From Caldovatus sediminis (GTDB lineage Bacteria > Pseudomonadota > Alphaproteobacteria > Acetobacterales > Acetobacteraceae): a DNA stretch of 64,000 nucleotides. The position numbers and the translations under genes are program-made. Positions 39,687 through 50,128 of the stretch are shown in pieces. The stretch covers positions 44,968 to 108,967 of the forward strand of contig NZ_BMKS01000011.1 in assembly GCF_014644455.1 (NCBI RefSeq), read 5' to 3'. Below the pieces are notes generated by a model that was given only the letters and a program-made list of their open reading frames with translations, did not search any database and was not told the origin of the DNA. The stretch's first letter is position 1; every line of letters starts with the position of its first letter.

Positions 39687-41668
39687 GGGCCGGCGTATCC
39701 GTCCGCTGGGGGAATGTCGTCGTCGTCGAGATCGGCGGGCTCGGCCTCGGGCGGGGCGAAGCCGCCCGGGTCGTCGTCCTCCGCCTCCGCGGTGCGCGCG
39801 GCCGGCGTGGGCTCCGCGGCGAGGCCGTAGGCGTCGGCCGCGGCGTCGCGCACCGCCTCGATGGTCGCGCCGGGGAAGGCGGCGAGGATGGCCTGCACCA
39901 GCGGGTGGCTGCGCGCCACCGCGCGCCGCTCCGCCTCCGCGGCGCGGCCCTGCTCGGCCAGCGTCGGCTCGCCCTCGGCGTTGGAGAGGGCGACGGTCCA
40001 GCGCGCGCCGGTCTCCTCCTGCAGCATCGCCGCGAGCTGGGCGGCGAGGTCGCGCGGCGCGGCGGGCTCGACGCGGATCTCGATGCGCCCGGGGGCGAAG
40101 CGCACCGGATGCACGTTGTGGACCAGGTGCGCGTGCAGCATCGGCCGCGTGCCGGAGGCGAGCGCCACCACCTCGCGGAAGCTGCCGGGCGCCGCCCGCG
40201 CGACCGGCGCGGCGGCCGCCGCGGCGCTCGCCACCGCGCCGCCCCCCGCCATCGCGCGCAGCCCGCCGCCGCCCGGCGCGGCCGGGCGCGGAGCGGCGGC
40301 GGCGGACATCGCCCCGCCCTCGGTCAGCCGCCTCACCAGCTCGCCCGGGGTCGGCAGGTCCGCCGCGTGGGCCAGGCGGATCAGCACCATCTCCGCCGCG
40401 GCGCGGCGGTCCACGCCCTCCTGCTGCACCTCGGCGATGCCCTTGAGCAGCATCTGCCACGCCCGCGCCAGCACCGGCACGGAGAGCCTCGCCGCCAGCG
40501 CCGCGCCGCGCGTGCGCTCCGCCTCCGGCAGCGCCGGGTCGTCGCGCAGCGCCGGCACCGCGCGCATCCGCGAGAGCAGGTGCGTCAGCTCGGCGAGGTC
40601 GGTGAGCACCACCAGCGGATCGGCCCCGCGCTCGTGCGCGCGGTCCATCAGCGCGAGCGCGCCGGCCACGTCGCCGCCCATCAGCGCCTCGAACAGGTCG
40701 AGGACGAGGCCTCGGTCGGCGAGGCCGAGCATGTCGCGCACCGCCTCGGCGCCCACCGCGCCGCCGGCGCCGGCCAGCGCGATCGCCTGGTCGAGCAGCG
40801 AGAGCCCGTCGCGCACGCTGCCGTCGGCGGCGCGCGCGATCATCGCCAGCGCCTCGGGCTCGGCGGCGACGCCCTCGCGCTCCAGCACGCGGGCGAAGTG
40901 CGCGCGCAGATCCTCCTGGGGGACGCGGCGCAGGTAGTGCGTCTGGCAGCGCGAGCGGATGGTGAGCGGCACCTTGCGCAGCTCGGTCGTCGCCAGCATG
41001 AACTTCACCTGCGGCGGCGGCTCCTCCAGCGTCTTGAGCAGCGCGTTGAAGGCGGCGCCGGAGAGCATGTGCACCTCGTCCAGGATCAGCACCTTGAAGC
41101 GGCCCTGGACCGGGCGGTAGCGCAGCGTCTCGCGCAGCTCGCGCACGTCGTCCACGCTGTTGTTGGAGGCGGCGTCGAGCTCGACCACGTCCGGGTGGCG
41201 GTCGGCGAGGATGGCGCGGCATTCGGGGCAGGTGCCGCAGGGGTCCACCGTCGGCCCGCCCTTCCCGTCCGGCCCGACGCAGTTCAGCGCGCGGGCGACG
41301 ATGCGCGCGGTGGTGGTCTTGCCGACGCCGCGCACGCCGGTGAGGAGGAAGGCGTGCGGCACGCGGTTCTGGGCGAAGGCGTTGCGCAGGGTGCGGACCA
41401 GCGCCTCCTGCCCGATCAGCTCGGCGAAGGTGGTGGGGCGGTACTTGCGCGCGAGGACGCGGTAGGCGGCGGCGTCGCCGGCCCTGGCGCCGGGCGGAGC
41501 CGCCGCATCGTCCGCGGCGGCGGCGGATCGCGGCGGCGGCGGGGCGCCGAACAGCCCCGGCCCCTCGGGCGGGGGCGGCTCGGGCAGCCCTTCCTCGGCC
41601 GCCGGCGCGGCATCGGCGGCCGGGGGAGCGCCGGAAGGAGAGCCGAAGAGGGTCTGGTCGGCGGCCAT
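39683..41668 (-). CDS. dnaX: DNA polymerase III subunit gamma/tau
   Basis: Clamp-loader ATPase, 661 aa. Walker [13 protein letters not shown], zinc-binding cysteines in CGTCPEC with an earlier Cys in LNCVGPDG, Walker [10 protein letters not shown], sensor [10 protein letters not shown]. The N-terminus has a Pro/Ala-rich extension of about 55 residues before [10 protein letters not shown]; the C-terminus ends in an acidic tail as in tau. No slippery heptamer for a gamma form was recognised. Confidence 0.96.
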   Translation of the reverse strand: MAADQTLFGSPSGAPPAADAAPAAEEGLPEPPPPEGPGLFGAPPPPRSAAAADDAAAPPGARAGDAAAYRVLARKYRPTTFAELIGQEALVRTLRNAFAQNRVPHAFLLTGVRGVGKTTTARIVARALNCVGPDGKGGPTVDPCGTCPECRAILADRHPDVVELDAASNNSVDDVRELRETLRYRPVQGRFKVLILDEVHMLSGAAFNALLKTLEEPPPQVKFMLATTELRKVPLTIRSRCQTHYLRRVPQEDLRAHFARVLEREGVAAEPEALAMIARAADGSVRDGLSLLDQAIALAGAGGAVGAEAVRDMLGLADRGLVLDLFEALMGGDVAGALALMDRAHERGADPLVVLTDLAELTHLLSRMRAVPALRDDPALPEAERTRGAALAARLSVPVLARAWQMLLKGIAEVQQEGVDRRAAAEMVLIRLAHAADLPTPGELVRRLTEGGAMSAAAAPRPAAPGGGGLRAMAGGGAVASAAAAAAPVARAAPGSFREVVALASGTRPMLHAHLVHNVHPVRFAPGRIEIRVEPAAPRDLAAQLAAMLQEETGARWTVALSNAEGEPTLAEQGRAAEAERRAVARSHPLVQAILAAFPGATIEAVRDAAADAYGLAAEPTPAARTAEAEDDDPGGFAPPEAEPADLDDDDIPPADGYAGP

Positions 41669-41725
41669 GCGTGCGCGCGGCGGGGTCCCGAAGGGCGGCC
41701 GCAGAGGGGGCCGGCGTGGAACAGG

Positions 41726-41823
41726 TGGAAGGCCGGCGAAGCGACCCGGGCGGAACTCGTTACGGCTGCTTCCTTCCGGACCTGACCGGGTTGGCGAGGC
41801 GCCCGTCCGTCACCGACCTTCCG
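41726..41823 (-). ncRNA. ffs: Signal recognition particle RNA, small bacterial type
   Basis: The minus strand carries the invariant SRP domain IV core GGTCAGGTCCGGAAGGAAGC in the expected hairpin. Flanking arms pair: CTCG/CGAG, GGGCG/CGCCC, GTGAC/GTCGC, and GGAAGGTCG/CGGCCTTCC at the ends, giving a rod of about 98 nt. Placement upstream of dnaX is common in alphaproteobacteria. Ends are estimated from the outermost pairing. Confidence 0.95.
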
Positions 41824-41830
41824 CCGAGAG

Positions 41831-41858
41831 ATATCATGCCTCCGGGGCGCGCCGGCAA
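41831..41858 (-). promoter_or_regulatory. SRP RNA promoter
   Basis: Minus strand TTGCCG (41858-41853), 16-nt spacer, TGATAT (41836-41831), placing the start about 7 nt later at 41824, exactly where the paired rod begins. Bases 41859-42052 upstream show no gene. Confidence 0.65.
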
Positions 41859-42052
41859 CCCGGGGGCCGCGCAAAGGCGCCGGGGCCGCCGGCGAAGCGG
41901 CCGTGGCCGCCGAGCGCGGCCCGGCCGGAAGGCGCGAGCCGCCCCGCCCCCCGCGCCGGACGGATCGGCATCGGGCCGAGCGCGGCGATCGGCAGCGCAC
42001 GGCCCCATGGCCGGCTTCGCCGAGGGGCGGACGGCCCGCATGGCGCGTCGCG

Positions 42053-43405
42053 TCACCCTGCGCAGACGAGCCGCAGTTCCGTGCCTCCGTCAGGGCCGGC
42101 CGGCGCGATGCTCACCCCGGCCCCTGACCTGCCGGGCGATGCCCTCGACCAGCGCGATCCCGGCGCCACGCCGCCGTCCGCGCCCGCCCGCGCCCTCCCC
42201 CTCCGCGCCGTCCCTCTCCGCTGCACCCGGCGGCATCCCCACCCCGTCGTCGCGCACCACCAGTTCGCCGCTTCCGCCGCCGGCCGGGGCGCGGAAGACG
42301 ATGCGCGGGCGTCCGGCCCGCCCCCCGGGAAAGGCGTGCTTGCAGGCATTGGTGACCGCCTCGGCCGCGACCGGCCCGAGCGGCACCGCGGCATCCAGCC
42401 CGACGACCTGTCCCTCCGCCGCGACCTCGATCGCCACGCGCGAGCCGAGGCCGAAGCTGTCCGCGGTCGCCCGGCCGAGCGCGCGGAGATACGCGCCGAA
42501 GTCCACCTCGTCGGGGCCGATCGCGCCGGCGGGCGGGCGGCAGAGCGCCTCGTGCGCCAGGCTCATCGCCCGGCTCCGGCGCAGCGTGTCCCCGAAGGCG
42601 GAGCGCACCTCCGGCGCGTCGAACTGCCGCGCCTTCAGGCCGAGCAGGCTGGCCACGACCTGCAGGTTGTTCTTGACCCGGTGGTGCAGCTCCCGCAGCA
42701 GCGCGTCACGCTCGGCGAGCGCCGCGGCCAGCCCCGCGGTGCGCTCGGCGACCCGGTCCTTGAGCTCCGCGTTGAGGCGCCGGAGCTCCTCCCTGGCCAG
42801 CTTGACCGAGCCGCTCTCGATCATCGTCCACGCGCCGCGCCGCCGCGCCAGGGCGAAACCGTGGTTCTGCACCACGTCCATCGCCGCCCCCGCGTCGCAG
42901 CGCCCGGCGCAGTAGCTGCACAGCGCCACCACGCGGTGGTCGCAGAAGCAGGCGTTCACCCTGGCCTCGTACTCGGCGAAGGAGTCCCGGTCGGCGGCCT
43001 CGAGGAAGGAGGTGTTGCCGGCCAGCCGGAAGCCGCTGCGCCCGCGCGCCAGCGCCTCGCCCTTGCGGCGGAGCCAGCCGGCGATGATCGCGTCGGCGCC
43101 CACCTTGCCGACGCGGTGGCCGTACCAGGCCTCGTGGTCGAGGATCTCGATCTGGCCCCGGCGGATCCGCGCGTCGAGGTCCGGCACGGCGTTGCGCAGC
43201 GCGTCCGTCCGTCGCGTCGGCGGCGCGCAGCGGCGGGGCGGCGAACCACAGGCATTGCCCGTCCCCGTCGAGGCCCGCCTTGACGTAGGGGACGAGCGTA
43301 TCGGCGAGGTCCTCGGCGGTCTCGTAGAAATGGCAGAAATGGGCGCCCCCAGCGCACCGGCCCGACTGCGGGAATGCCGCTGTCCGCCCATGGCCGCTGC
43401 CGCAT
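42053..43405 (-). pseudogene. MEDS-domain sensor histidine kinase, frameshifted
   Basis: Reconstructed product: N-terminal MEDS sensory domain (starting RQRPWADSGIPAVG at 43405), a coiled linker, then HisKA_2/HWE-type kinase with ELHHRVKNNLQVVASLL and an ATPase domain (TNACKHAF, VVRDDGVGMPPG). Three frame breaks are needed: one extra C in CCCCC (43346-43350), a tandem GTCC unit near 43201-43211, and one extra C in CCCC (42115-42118). Without the last, the end would read RVSIAPAGPDGG. Either true decay or sequencing error; the kinase core (42120-43195) is still open. Confidence 0.8.
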
Positions 43406-43582
43406 CGAGGACCTTCCTCGCTCGCGCGGCGCGAGCATAGGCGCCGCCGGGGCCCCGGCAGCACGTCCCGGAAACCGGAAACGCGGCGCCCGGGACACAA
43501 CCGGTTCATCCGACAGCCGCGGCGGAGGCGGGCGCCGGCGCGGTTGCCGGGGCGGCGCGCGCGTGGCACCGTCCGCCCCCGC

Positions 43583-44509
43583 ATGCTCTCCATCCCCGCC
43601 AGCCGCCCCAACGCCTACACCGGCAGCCCGCTCGACCGCGCCTCCGGCCGCCGCGACGACGCGGCGTTCATCGCCCGGGCGCTCGCCGATCCGGACAGCC
43701 TCTTCGTCCCGGTCTGGCGCGCCCGCAACCTGATGAAGGGCGTCGCCGAGGGCCGCCCCGAGGCGCTGCTGATCAGCGGCGGCGCGGCGGAGCGGCTGCG
43801 CATGGCGGGCGGCCCCTGGGCCTTCCTCGGCTTCTGGGGAGGGCGCGCGGTCTTCGCCGTCGACTGCTCCACCGCCGACGACCCGCTGCCCCTGCTGCCC
43901 GAGAGCGTCGGCACCTTCGCCGACCTGCGCCAGGTGGCGGGGCTGCTGCCGCCGGGCGAGGCCTCCGTTCTCGCCCATGCCCGCGGCCTGATGCACTGGC
44001 GGGTGAAGCACCGCTTCTGCGGCGTCTGCGGCAACCCGTGCGAGCCGCGGAGCGCGGGCCACGTGATGCAGTGCACGGGCTGCGACGCGCAGCATTTCCC
44101 GCGCACCGACCCGGCGGTAATCATGCTGGTGGTGCGCGGCGACCGCTGCCTGCTCGGCCATTCGCACCGCTTCCCCAACACCCGGATGTACTCGACCCTG
44201 GCCGGCTTCGTCGAGCCGGGCGAGAGCCTGGAGGAGGCGGTCCGGCGCGAGGTGCTCGAGGAGACGGGCGTGCGCGTCGGCGCGGTGCAGTACCACTCCT
44301 CGCAGCCCTGGCCCTTCCCCTCCTCGATCATGCTCGGCTTCCACGCCGAGGCGCTGAGCGAGGAGATCGCCATAGACCCGGACGAGCTGCGCGACGCGCG
44401 CTGGTTCTCGCGCGCCGAGCTGCGCGAGAGCGAGGCGCTGGGCTTCTCCCTGCCGCGCGTGGACTCGATCGCGCGCCGCCTGATCGAGGACTGGCTCGCC
44501 CTGGCATGA
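43583..44509 (+). CDS. nudC: NADH pyrophosphatase NudC
   Basis: Nudix hydrolase cleaving NAD(H), and in E. coli removing NAD caps from RNA. Zinc ribbon CGVCGNPC and CTGC (residues near 140-175), Nudix box GFVEPGESLEEA then REVLEETG, and the NudC tail SQPWPFPSSIM. About 308 aa. ATG 43583 (MLSIPASRPN) fits family length; an earlier start at 43544 adds an Arg-rich stretch. Confidence 0.95.
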   Translation: MLSIPASRPNAYTGSPLDRASGRRDDAAFIARALADPDSLFVPVWRARNLMKGVAEGRPEALLISGGAAERLRMAGGPWAFLGFWGGRAVFAVDCSTADDPLPLLPESVGTFADLRQVAGLLPPGEASVLAHARGLMHWRVKHRFCGVCGNPCEPRSAGHVMQCTGCDAQHFPRTDPAVIMLVVRGDRCLLGHSHRFPNTRMYSTLAGFVEPGESLEEAVRREVLEETGVRVGAVQYHSSQPWPFPSSIMLGFHAEALSEEIAIDPDELRDARWFSRAELRESEALGFSLPRVDSIARRLIEDWLALA

Positions 44510-44835
44510 CCCCGCCCCGCCACACCCCCGCCGTCCGCGCCGGGCTCGCGGCGCTGCTGCTTCCGGTTCTGCTCGCCGCCGCCTGCGGCCCGCGCCGCGC
44601 GGCCGAGGCGCCGGCCGATCCGGAATCGCCCGAGGCCGCGCTCTGCCGCGCCGAGGCGCGCGGCAGCCCCGAGGTGCGGCGCCTGGCGCGCGAGCTCAAC
44701 GCGGACAACCAGCAGAACGCGCTGCGCGTCGGCGAGGAGCGCCGCATCGCCGAGATCCGCGCCTTCCGCGACTGCATGCGCCGCCGCGGCGCCGCCATGC
44801 CGGGCGGGGTGGAGCCGGTGCGGCAGTCGTTCTGA
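44506..44835 (+). CDS. Predicted lipoprotein, 109 aa
   Basis: Unrecognised small protein. Signal peptide with lipobox LLAAAC (Cys near residue 27), then a charged helical region with two cysteines (ALCRAEARG, FRDCMRRRG). ATG overlaps the nudC stop (ATGA), so the two are coupled. Function unknown. Confidence 0.75.
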   Translation: MTPPRHTPAVRAGLAALLLPVLLAAACGPRRAAEAPADPESPEAALCRAEARGSPEVRRLARELNADNQQNALRVGEERRIAEIRAFRDCMRRRGAAMPGGVEPVRQSF

Positions 44836-44863
44836 GGGCGGCGGGCCGAGCGCCGCCCCTCGC

Positions 44864-45733
44864 TCAATCCCCCGCCGCGGCCTGGTCCAGCCGGTAGGGA
44901 TGCGCCGGATAGGCGCCGAGCACGCGCAGCTCGCGCGAGAAGAAGGCGAGCTCCTCCAGCGCGCGCTTGAGCGGCGGCTGCTCCGGGTGGCCGTCCACGT
45001 CGCAGAGGAACTGGGTCGCCGTGAAGTGCCCGTTGAGCATGTAGCTCTCGAGCTTGGTCATGTTCACGCCGTTGGTCGCGAAGCCGCCCAGTGCCTTGTA
45101 GAGCGCCGCCGGCACGTTGCGCACGCGGAAGACGAAGGTGGTGACGGTGTTCGGCGCCTCGGGCGGCGGGTCGCGCCGCTCCCGCGCCATGACGTAGAAG
45201 CGCGTCGTGTTGTGCGGCGCGTCCTCGACGTTGCGGCGCAGGATCTCGAGGCCGTAGATCTCGGCCGCCAGCGCCGAGGCCACCGCCGCGTCCTCCACCC
45301 CGCCGCGCCGCGCGATCATCGCCGCGGCGCCGGCGGTGTCCGCCTCGATCACCGGCTCGAGCCTCAGCTCCTCGATCAGCCTCAGCACCTGGCCGAGCGC
45401 CACCGGATGGCTGTGCAGGCGGCGGATGGTCGCGACCGTCGCGCCCCGCGGCGCGAGCAGGCAGTGCTCGACCCGCTCGAAGTGCTCGCCCACCACGTAG
45501 AGGCCGGACTCGGGCAGCAGGCGGTGGATGTCGGGCACCCGGCCGGCGAGCGAGTTCTCGCAGGGCAGCATGGCGAGCTCGGCGCGGCCCTCGCGCACCG
45601 CCGCCATCGCCGCCTCGAAGCTCGGGCAGGGCAGCGTCGTCCAGCCCGGATAGGCGTCGCGGCAGGCGAGGTCGGAATAGGCGCCGGGCAGGCCCTGGAA
45701 AGCGATGACGCGGCGGCCCCGGTCGGTGCTCAT
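44864..45733 (-). CDS. pheA: Prephenate dehydratase
   Basis: Turns prephenate into phenylpyruvate for phenylalanine synthesis. Monofunctional, 289 aa, no chorismate mutase domain. Catalytic motif NTTRF, N-terminal FQGLPGAYSDLA, ENSLAG, and a C-terminal ACT domain with LESYMLNGHFTATQF, the alphaproteobacterial form of the ESRP effector site. ATG 45733 overlaps the kdsB stop by 4 nt. Confidence 0.96.
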   Translation of the reverse strand: MSTDRGRRVIAFQGLPGAYSDLACRDAYPGWTTLPCPSFEAAMAAVREGRAELAMLPCENSLAGRVPDIHRLLPESGLYVVGEHFERVEHCLLAPRGATVATIRRLHSHPVALGQVLRLIEELRLEPVIEADTAGAAAMIARRGGVEDAAVASALAAEIYGLEILRRNVEDAPHNTTRFYVMARERRDPPPEAPNTVTTFVFRVRNVPAALYKALGGFATNGVNMTKLESYMLNGHFTATQFLCDVDGHPEQPPLKRALEELAFFSRELRVLGAYPAHPYRLDQAAAGD

Positions 45734-46476
45734 TGCGGTTCCCCGGACGGGAGGAGGGCGCGGCGAGCGCGCTCCAGGTCCTCCGGCGTGTCCACGCCGA
45801 ACGGCCCGTGCGCGATCCGCGCGACGGCGATCCGCATGCCGGCCTCGAGCGCCCGGAGCTGCTCCAGCCGCTCGCGCCGCTCGAGCGGGCTCGGCGGCAG
45901 CGCCACGAAGCGGTCGAGGGCGGCGCGGCGGAAGGCGTAGATGCCGATGTGGTGCCAGCGCGGTCCCTCGCCCCAGGGGATCGGCAGGCGCGAGAAGTAG
46001 AGCGCCGGCGCGACCCGCGCCTCGCCCGCGAAGGCGCAGGCGCACTTCACGAAGGACTCCGTCTCCGCCTCGCGCGCGTCGGCGATCGGGCAGACCAGCG
46101 TCGCGATGTCCACCGCCGGGTCGGCGAGCGGGGCGAGCACGGCGCGCAGCGCCTCGGGCGCGAGGGTCGGGAAGTCCCCCTGCAGGTTCACCACCACGTC
46201 GTGCGCGCCGGCGGGGTCGAGCGCGGCGAGCGCGCGGTGCACCCGGTCCGTGCCCGAGGGCAGGTCCTCCGCCACCACCACCGCGCGCCCGCCCGCGGCG
46301 CGCACCGCCGCGGCGATCTCCGGCTCGGCGCAGGCGACCGCGGCGGGGCCGATCGCCGCCTCGCGCGCCCGGTCCAGCACGTGCAGGACCATCGGCCGGC
46401 CGTGGATGTCGGCGAGCGGCTTGCCCGGCAGCCGCGTCGCGGCCATGCGGGCGGGGATGACGACGATCGGGTTCAC
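45730..46476 (-). CDS. kdsB: 3-deoxy-manno-octulosonate cytidylyltransferase
   Basis: Activates Kdo with CTP for lipopolysaccharide inner core. VIPARMAATRLPGKPLADI is the nucleotide-binding start, followed by SGTDRVHRAL and VVNLQGDFP. The start is GTG 46476, since there is no ATG next to the conserved N-terminus; 248 aa matches the family. Upstream of, and coupled to, pheA, as often found in this class. Confidence 0.95.
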   Translation of the reverse strand: MNPIVVIPARMAATRLPGKPLADIHGRPMVLHVLDRAREAAIGPAAVACAEPEIAAAVRAAGGRAVVVAEDLPSGTDRVHRALAALDPAGAHDVVVNLQGDFPTLAPEALRAVLAPLADPAVDIATLVCPIADAREAETESFVKCACAFAGEARVAPALYFSRLPIPWGEGPRWHHIGIYAFRRAALDRFVALPPSPLERRERLEQLRALEAGMRIAVARIAHGPFGVDTPEDLERARRALLPSGEPQ

Positions 46477-46518
46477 GCGCGGGGCGGTGGAGCGGGCGAC
46501 GGCCTTGCCGGCGACGGG

Positions 46519-46547
46519 TTGATGGGGCGGAGGGAGCGCACTATGGT
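46519..46547 (+). promoter_or_regulatory. Promoter of the cytochrome c gene
   Basis: TTGATG (46519-46524), 17-nt spacer, TATGGT (46542-46547). Good spacing and a typical alphaproteobacterial -10. About 110 nt upstream of the start. Confidence 0.55.
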
Positions 46548-46661
46548 CCGGCCGGCTTTTAGGCGAGGCGGCCCCGCGGCGCAAACTCCGGCTCCGGCGG
46601 GCCGCCTCGTTGGCATCGGCGCCCGCCGCCCGGCGGCGCAGGGAGAGGGTTCGGTCCGCGC

Positions 46662-47231
46662 ATGGACAGCATGGAACTCAACAAGATCCTCGCCGCCATC
46701 CTGACGGCGGGGGTCGCTTTCGGAGTGGCGGGCTTCATCGGCCGCATGGTGGTCCATCCGACCATGCCGCATGAGAGCGCGATCCGCATCGGCGAGCCGG
46801 CCGCCACGCAGGTGGCCCAGCCCGCGGCCCCGGCCGCCCCCGCCCTGGAGCCGATCACCCCCCTGCTGGCCAGCGCCGATCCCCAGAACGGCGAGGCCCT
46901 CGCGCGGCGGCTCTGCGCCGCCTGCCACACCTTCAACGAGGGCGGACGCAGCGGCGTCGGCCCGAACCTCTACGGCATCGTGGGCGCGCCGCATGCCCAT
47001 GTGCAGGGCTTCAACTACTCGGCGGCGCTCCGCGCCAAGGAGGGGCCCTGGACCTACGAGGAGCTGAACGCCTGGCTCGCCAATCCGCGCGCCTACGCGC
47101 CGGGCAACCGCATGGCCTTCGCCGGCATGGCGAACGCCCAGCAGCGCGCCGACCTGATCGCCTATCTGCGCTCCATCTCCCCCGGCGCGCCCGCCCCCGA
47201 GGCGGCCGCGGCCGGCGCGCCGGCGCGCTGA
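46662..47231 (+). CDS. Membrane-anchored cytochrome c (CycM type)
   Basis: Single-heme class I cytochrome c of 189 aa. An uncleaved N-terminal helix (residues 7-27) anchors it, then an Ala/Pro linker, heme site CAACH, and distal Met in NRMAFAGM. Resembles CycM/c552, which links the bc1 complex and aa3 oxidase. Starts at ATG 46662, with ATG 46671 possible. Alanine/proline-rich tail. Confidence 0.92.
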   Translation: MDSMELNKILAAILTAGVAFGVAGFIGRMVVHPTMPHESAIRIGEPAATQVAQPAAPAAPALEPITPLLASADPQNGEALARRLCAACHTFNEGGRSGVGPNLYGIVGAPHAHVQGFNYSAALRAKEGPWTYEELNAWLANPRAYAPGNRMAFAGMANAQQRADLIAYLRSISPGAPAPEAAAAGAPAR

Positions 47232-47248
47232 GGGCGCCGCGCCCGCCG

Positions 47249-48058
47249 GTGCAGCCTCGCGTGCCGGCCGACGCGCCGCCGCTCGCGCCGGGTTTCGTCG
47301 CCACGGCCGAGGCCGCGGCCGACGCGGCCGGCGCGGTGATCCGCCCGCTGTTCCGCTCCGCCCTGCTGGTCGAGGCCAAGGGCGACGCCTCCCCGGTCAC
47401 CGAGGCCGACCGCGCCGCGGAGCGCGCGATCCGCGAGCTCATCGCTGCCCGCTTCCCCGATCACGGCGTGATCGGGGAGGAGTTCGGCGCCGAGCGCGCC
47501 GACGCGGAGTGGGTGTGGGTGGTCGATCCGATCGACGGTACCCGCGCCTTCGTCACCGGCCGCCCCCTGTTCGGCTCCCTGATCGGACTGCTGCACCGGG
47601 GACGGCCGGTGCTCGGCCTGATCGACCAGCCGGCCGCCGGCGAGCGCTGGCTCGGCGTGGCGGGCCGCAAGACCCGGTTCCGCTCGCCGCTCGGCGGGAC
47701 AGTCGGCTGCCGACCCTGCGCGCGGCTCGCCGAGGCGGAGCTCTCCTGCACCTCGCCCGACATGTTCCGCCCCGAGGAGCGGCCGGGCTTCGAGCGCCTG
47801 CGCGCCGCGGCGCGGCGCGTGACCTGGGGCGGCGACTGCTACGCCTACGGCCTGCTCGCCCTCGGCCTGCTGGATGTGGTGGCGGAGAGCACGATGAAGC
47901 CCTGGGACTGGGCCGCGCTGGTGCCCGTGGTCGAGGGCGCGGGCGGGCGCGTGACGGGCTGGAACGGTCGGCCGCTGACCCTCGAATCCGACGGCCGGGT
48001 CCTCGCGGTCGGCGACCCGGCGCTGCTGCCGGAAGCGGTGGGCCTGCTCGGCGGCTGA
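47249..48058 (+). CDS. Inositol monophosphatase family, probable histidinol-phosphatase
   Basis: Mg-dependent phosphatase of 269 aa. GEEFG, DPIDGTRAF and PWDWAALVPVVEGAGG hold the metal and substrate residues. WGGDCYAYGLLALGLLDVV fits the HisN group better than SuhB; inositol monophosphatase activity remains possible. GTG start, no clear ribosome-binding site, 17 nt after the cytochrome stop. Confidence 0.87.
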   Translation: MQPRVPADAPPLAPGFVATAEAAADAAGAVIRPLFRSALLVEAKGDASPVTEADRAAERAIRELIAARFPDHGVIGEEFGAERADAEWVWVVDPIDGTRAFVTGRPLFGSLIGLLHRGRPVLGLIDQPAAGERWLGVAGRKTRFRSPLGGTVGCRPCARLAEAELSCTSPDMFRPEERPGFERLRAAARRVTWGGDCYAYGLLALGLLDVVAESTMKPWDWAALVPVVEGAGGRVTGWNGRPLTLESDGRVLAVGDPALLPEAVGLLGG

Positions 48059-48216
48059 CCGGGGCGCGTCGGGCCTGGCGCCGCGCGGCACGGCGGTCGC
48101 CATCCCCCTGCGCGAGGCGCGCCGAGGGCCGATGGCGCCGCCGCCGCGCCGGCAGGCCGGCGGAAACGCCCCTCCGCCATTGCCGTGGGCGGGCGGGGGC
48201 ACCATACCTTCGCGAC

Positions 48217-50112
48217 ATGCGCCGCCGTGACCTTCTGGCCCTTGGCGCCCTGGGCGCCCTCGGGCCGTCCCGCATCGCCCGCGCCGAGCCGGGCGCCGCC
48301 ACGCCCCGTCCGCCGCCCGCCCCCCCGGAGGACGGCGCGGTGGTCCGCACCCATGCCCTGTCGCTGCTCGGCGAACCGGCGCTGCCGCCCGGCTTTCCGC
48401 ACTGGCCCTGGGTGAACCCCGACGCGCCGAAGGGGGGCGAGATCGCGCTGACCGCGATCGGCAGCTTCGACAGCTTCAACCCCTTCGTCCTGCGCGGCAC
48501 GGCGGCGGTCGGCATCGGCAACCTGTACGACCGCCTGACCCGCACCAGCGCCGACGAGGCGGCGACCGACTACGGCCACCTCGCCGAGACCATCGAGCTC
48601 TCCGCCGACCGCCTGACCATCGCCTACGAGCTGCGCGAAGGCGCGCGCTGGCACGACGGCCGCCCGATCACCGCCGAGGACGTGGTCTGGACCTTCGAGA
48701 CGCTGCGCCAGCATGGCCGCCCGTTCTACCGCGCCTACTGGGCCGACGTGGCGGAGGTGAAGGCGGACGGCCCGCGCCGCGTCGTCTACCGCCTGCGCAC
48801 GGCGCAGAACCGCGAGCTGCCGCAGATCATCGGCCAGATGTACGTGCTGCCGAAGCACTGGTGGGAGGGCCGCGACTTCGCGCGGCCGAGCCTCGACATC
48901 CCGCTCGGCTCCGGCCCCTACCGCATCGAGCGCTTCGAGCCCGGGCGCACGATCGTCTATCGCCGCGTCGAGGACTACTGGGCGCGCGACCTCAACACCA
49001 TGCGCGGCACGGCGAACTGGGACCGCATCCGCTACGAGTACTTCCGCGACAACACCGTGGCGCTGGAGGCCTTCAAGGCCGGCCAGATCGACTTCCGCAC
49101 CGAGAACGTCGCCAAGGACTGGGCGACCGCCTACGACTTCCCCGCGGCGCGGCGCGGCCTGGTGAGGCTCGAGGAGATCCGCCACGAGATCCCGACCGGC
49201 ATGCAGTGCTTCGCCGTCAACCTGCGCCGCCCGCTGTTCCGGGACGCCCGCGTGCGCCGCGCGCTGATCGAGGTGTTCGACTTCGAGTGGATGAACGCCA
49301 ACCTGTTCTACGGCGCCTACACCCGCACGACCTCCTACTTCTCCAACTCCGAGCTGGCCTCGAGCGGCCTGCCGGAGGGGCGCGAGCGCGAGATCCTGGA
49401 GGGCTTCCGCGGCCGCATCCCCGAGGAGGTGTTCACCGAGGAGTACCGCCTCCCGGTCACCGACGGCTCGGGCAGCAACCGCGACGCGCTGCGGCGCGCG
49501 CTCCGGCTGCTGCGCGAGGCGGGCTGGACGGTGCGCGACCGGCGCCTGGTGAACGCGGAGGGACGGCCCTTCGAGTTCGAGATCCTGCTCTCCTCGCCGA
49601 GCTTCGAGCGCGTCGCCCTGCCCTACCGGGAATGGCTGGAGCGGCTCGGCATGTCGGTGCAGGTGCGCACCGTGGACCCGGCGCAGTACCAGAAGCGGAT
49701 CGAGAGCTTCGACTACGACATGACGGTCGAGGTGATCCCGCAGAGCCTGTCGCCGGGCAACGAGCAGCGCGACTTCTTCACCTGCGCCAAGGTCGAGGAG
49801 CCGGGCAGCCGGAACGTCGCCGGCATCTGCGACCCGGTGATCGACGAGCTGGTCGAGCTGGTGATCGCCGCGCCCGACCGGGCGGAGCTGGTGGCGCGCA
49901 CCCGCGCGCTCGACCGGGTGCTGCTCTGGCACAACTTCGTCGTCCCGCACTGGCACATCCAGAGCTTCCGCGTCGCCTACTGGGACAAGTTCGGGCGCCC
50001 GCCGCGCAACCCGCGCTACGACCTCGGCCTCGATTCCTGGTGGGTGGAGCGCGGGCGCGAGGGCGCGGTCGAGGAAGGCCGGCGCGCGGCGGCGGAGCCG
50101 CAGCGGCGGTAG
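48217..50112 (+). CDS. yejA: Extracellular peptide-binding protein (YejA type)
   Basis: Periplasmic family 5 binding protein, 631 aa. The N-terminus has [15 protein letters not shown], a twin-arginine-like signal. [24 protein letters not shown] and [17 protein letters not shown] are family signatures. The YejABEF system imports oligopeptides and microcin C in E. coli. First gene of four. The ATG at 48217 is the first in the signal peptide; the longer open frame runs through the previous gene. Confidence 0.92.
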   Translation: MRRRDLLALGALGALGPSRIARAEPGAATPRPPPAPPEDGAVVRTHALSLLGEPALPPGFPHWPWVNPDAPKGGEIALTAIGSFDSFNPFVLRGTAAVGIGNLYDRLTRTSADEAATDYGHLAETIELSADRLTIAYELREGARWHDGRPITAEDVVWTFETLRQHGRPFYRAYWADVAEVKADGPRRVVYRLRTAQNRELPQIIGQMYVLPKHWWEGRDFARPSLDIPLGSGPYRIERFEPGRTIVYRRVEDYWARDLNTMRGTANWDRIRYEYFRDNTVALEAFKAGQIDFRTENVAKDWATAYDFPAARRGLVRLEEIRHEIPTGMQCFAVNLRRPLFRDARVRRALIEVFDFEWMNANLFYGAYTRTTSYFSNSELASSGLPEGREREILEGFRGRIPEEVFTEEYRLPVTDGSGSNRDALRRALRLLREAGWTVRDRRLVNAEGRPFEFEILLSSPSFERVALPYREWLERLGMSVQVRTVDPAQYQKRIESFDYDMTVEVIPQSLSPGNEQRDFFTCAKVEEPGSRNVAGICDPVIDELVELVIAAPDRAELVARTRALDRVLLWHNFVVPHWHIQSFRVAYWDKFGRPPRNPRYDLGLDSWWVERGREGAVEEGRRAAAEPQRR

Positions 50113-50128
50113 CGCGGACGCGAGAGAG

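Noticed and set aside
39683..41668. Programmed frameshift in dnaX making a gamma subunit
   Set aside because: No A-rich slippery heptamer was found.
42090..43391. Intact kinase starting at 43391
   Set aside because: Its first 60 residues are out of frame with the MEDS domain, which is clearly readable in another frame, and its last residues are out of frame with the kinase end.
42053..43405. Programmed frameshifting in the kinase gene
   Set aside because: Three separate events of the same kind at simple repeats, with no slippery heptamer or stimulator, fit decay or sequence error better.
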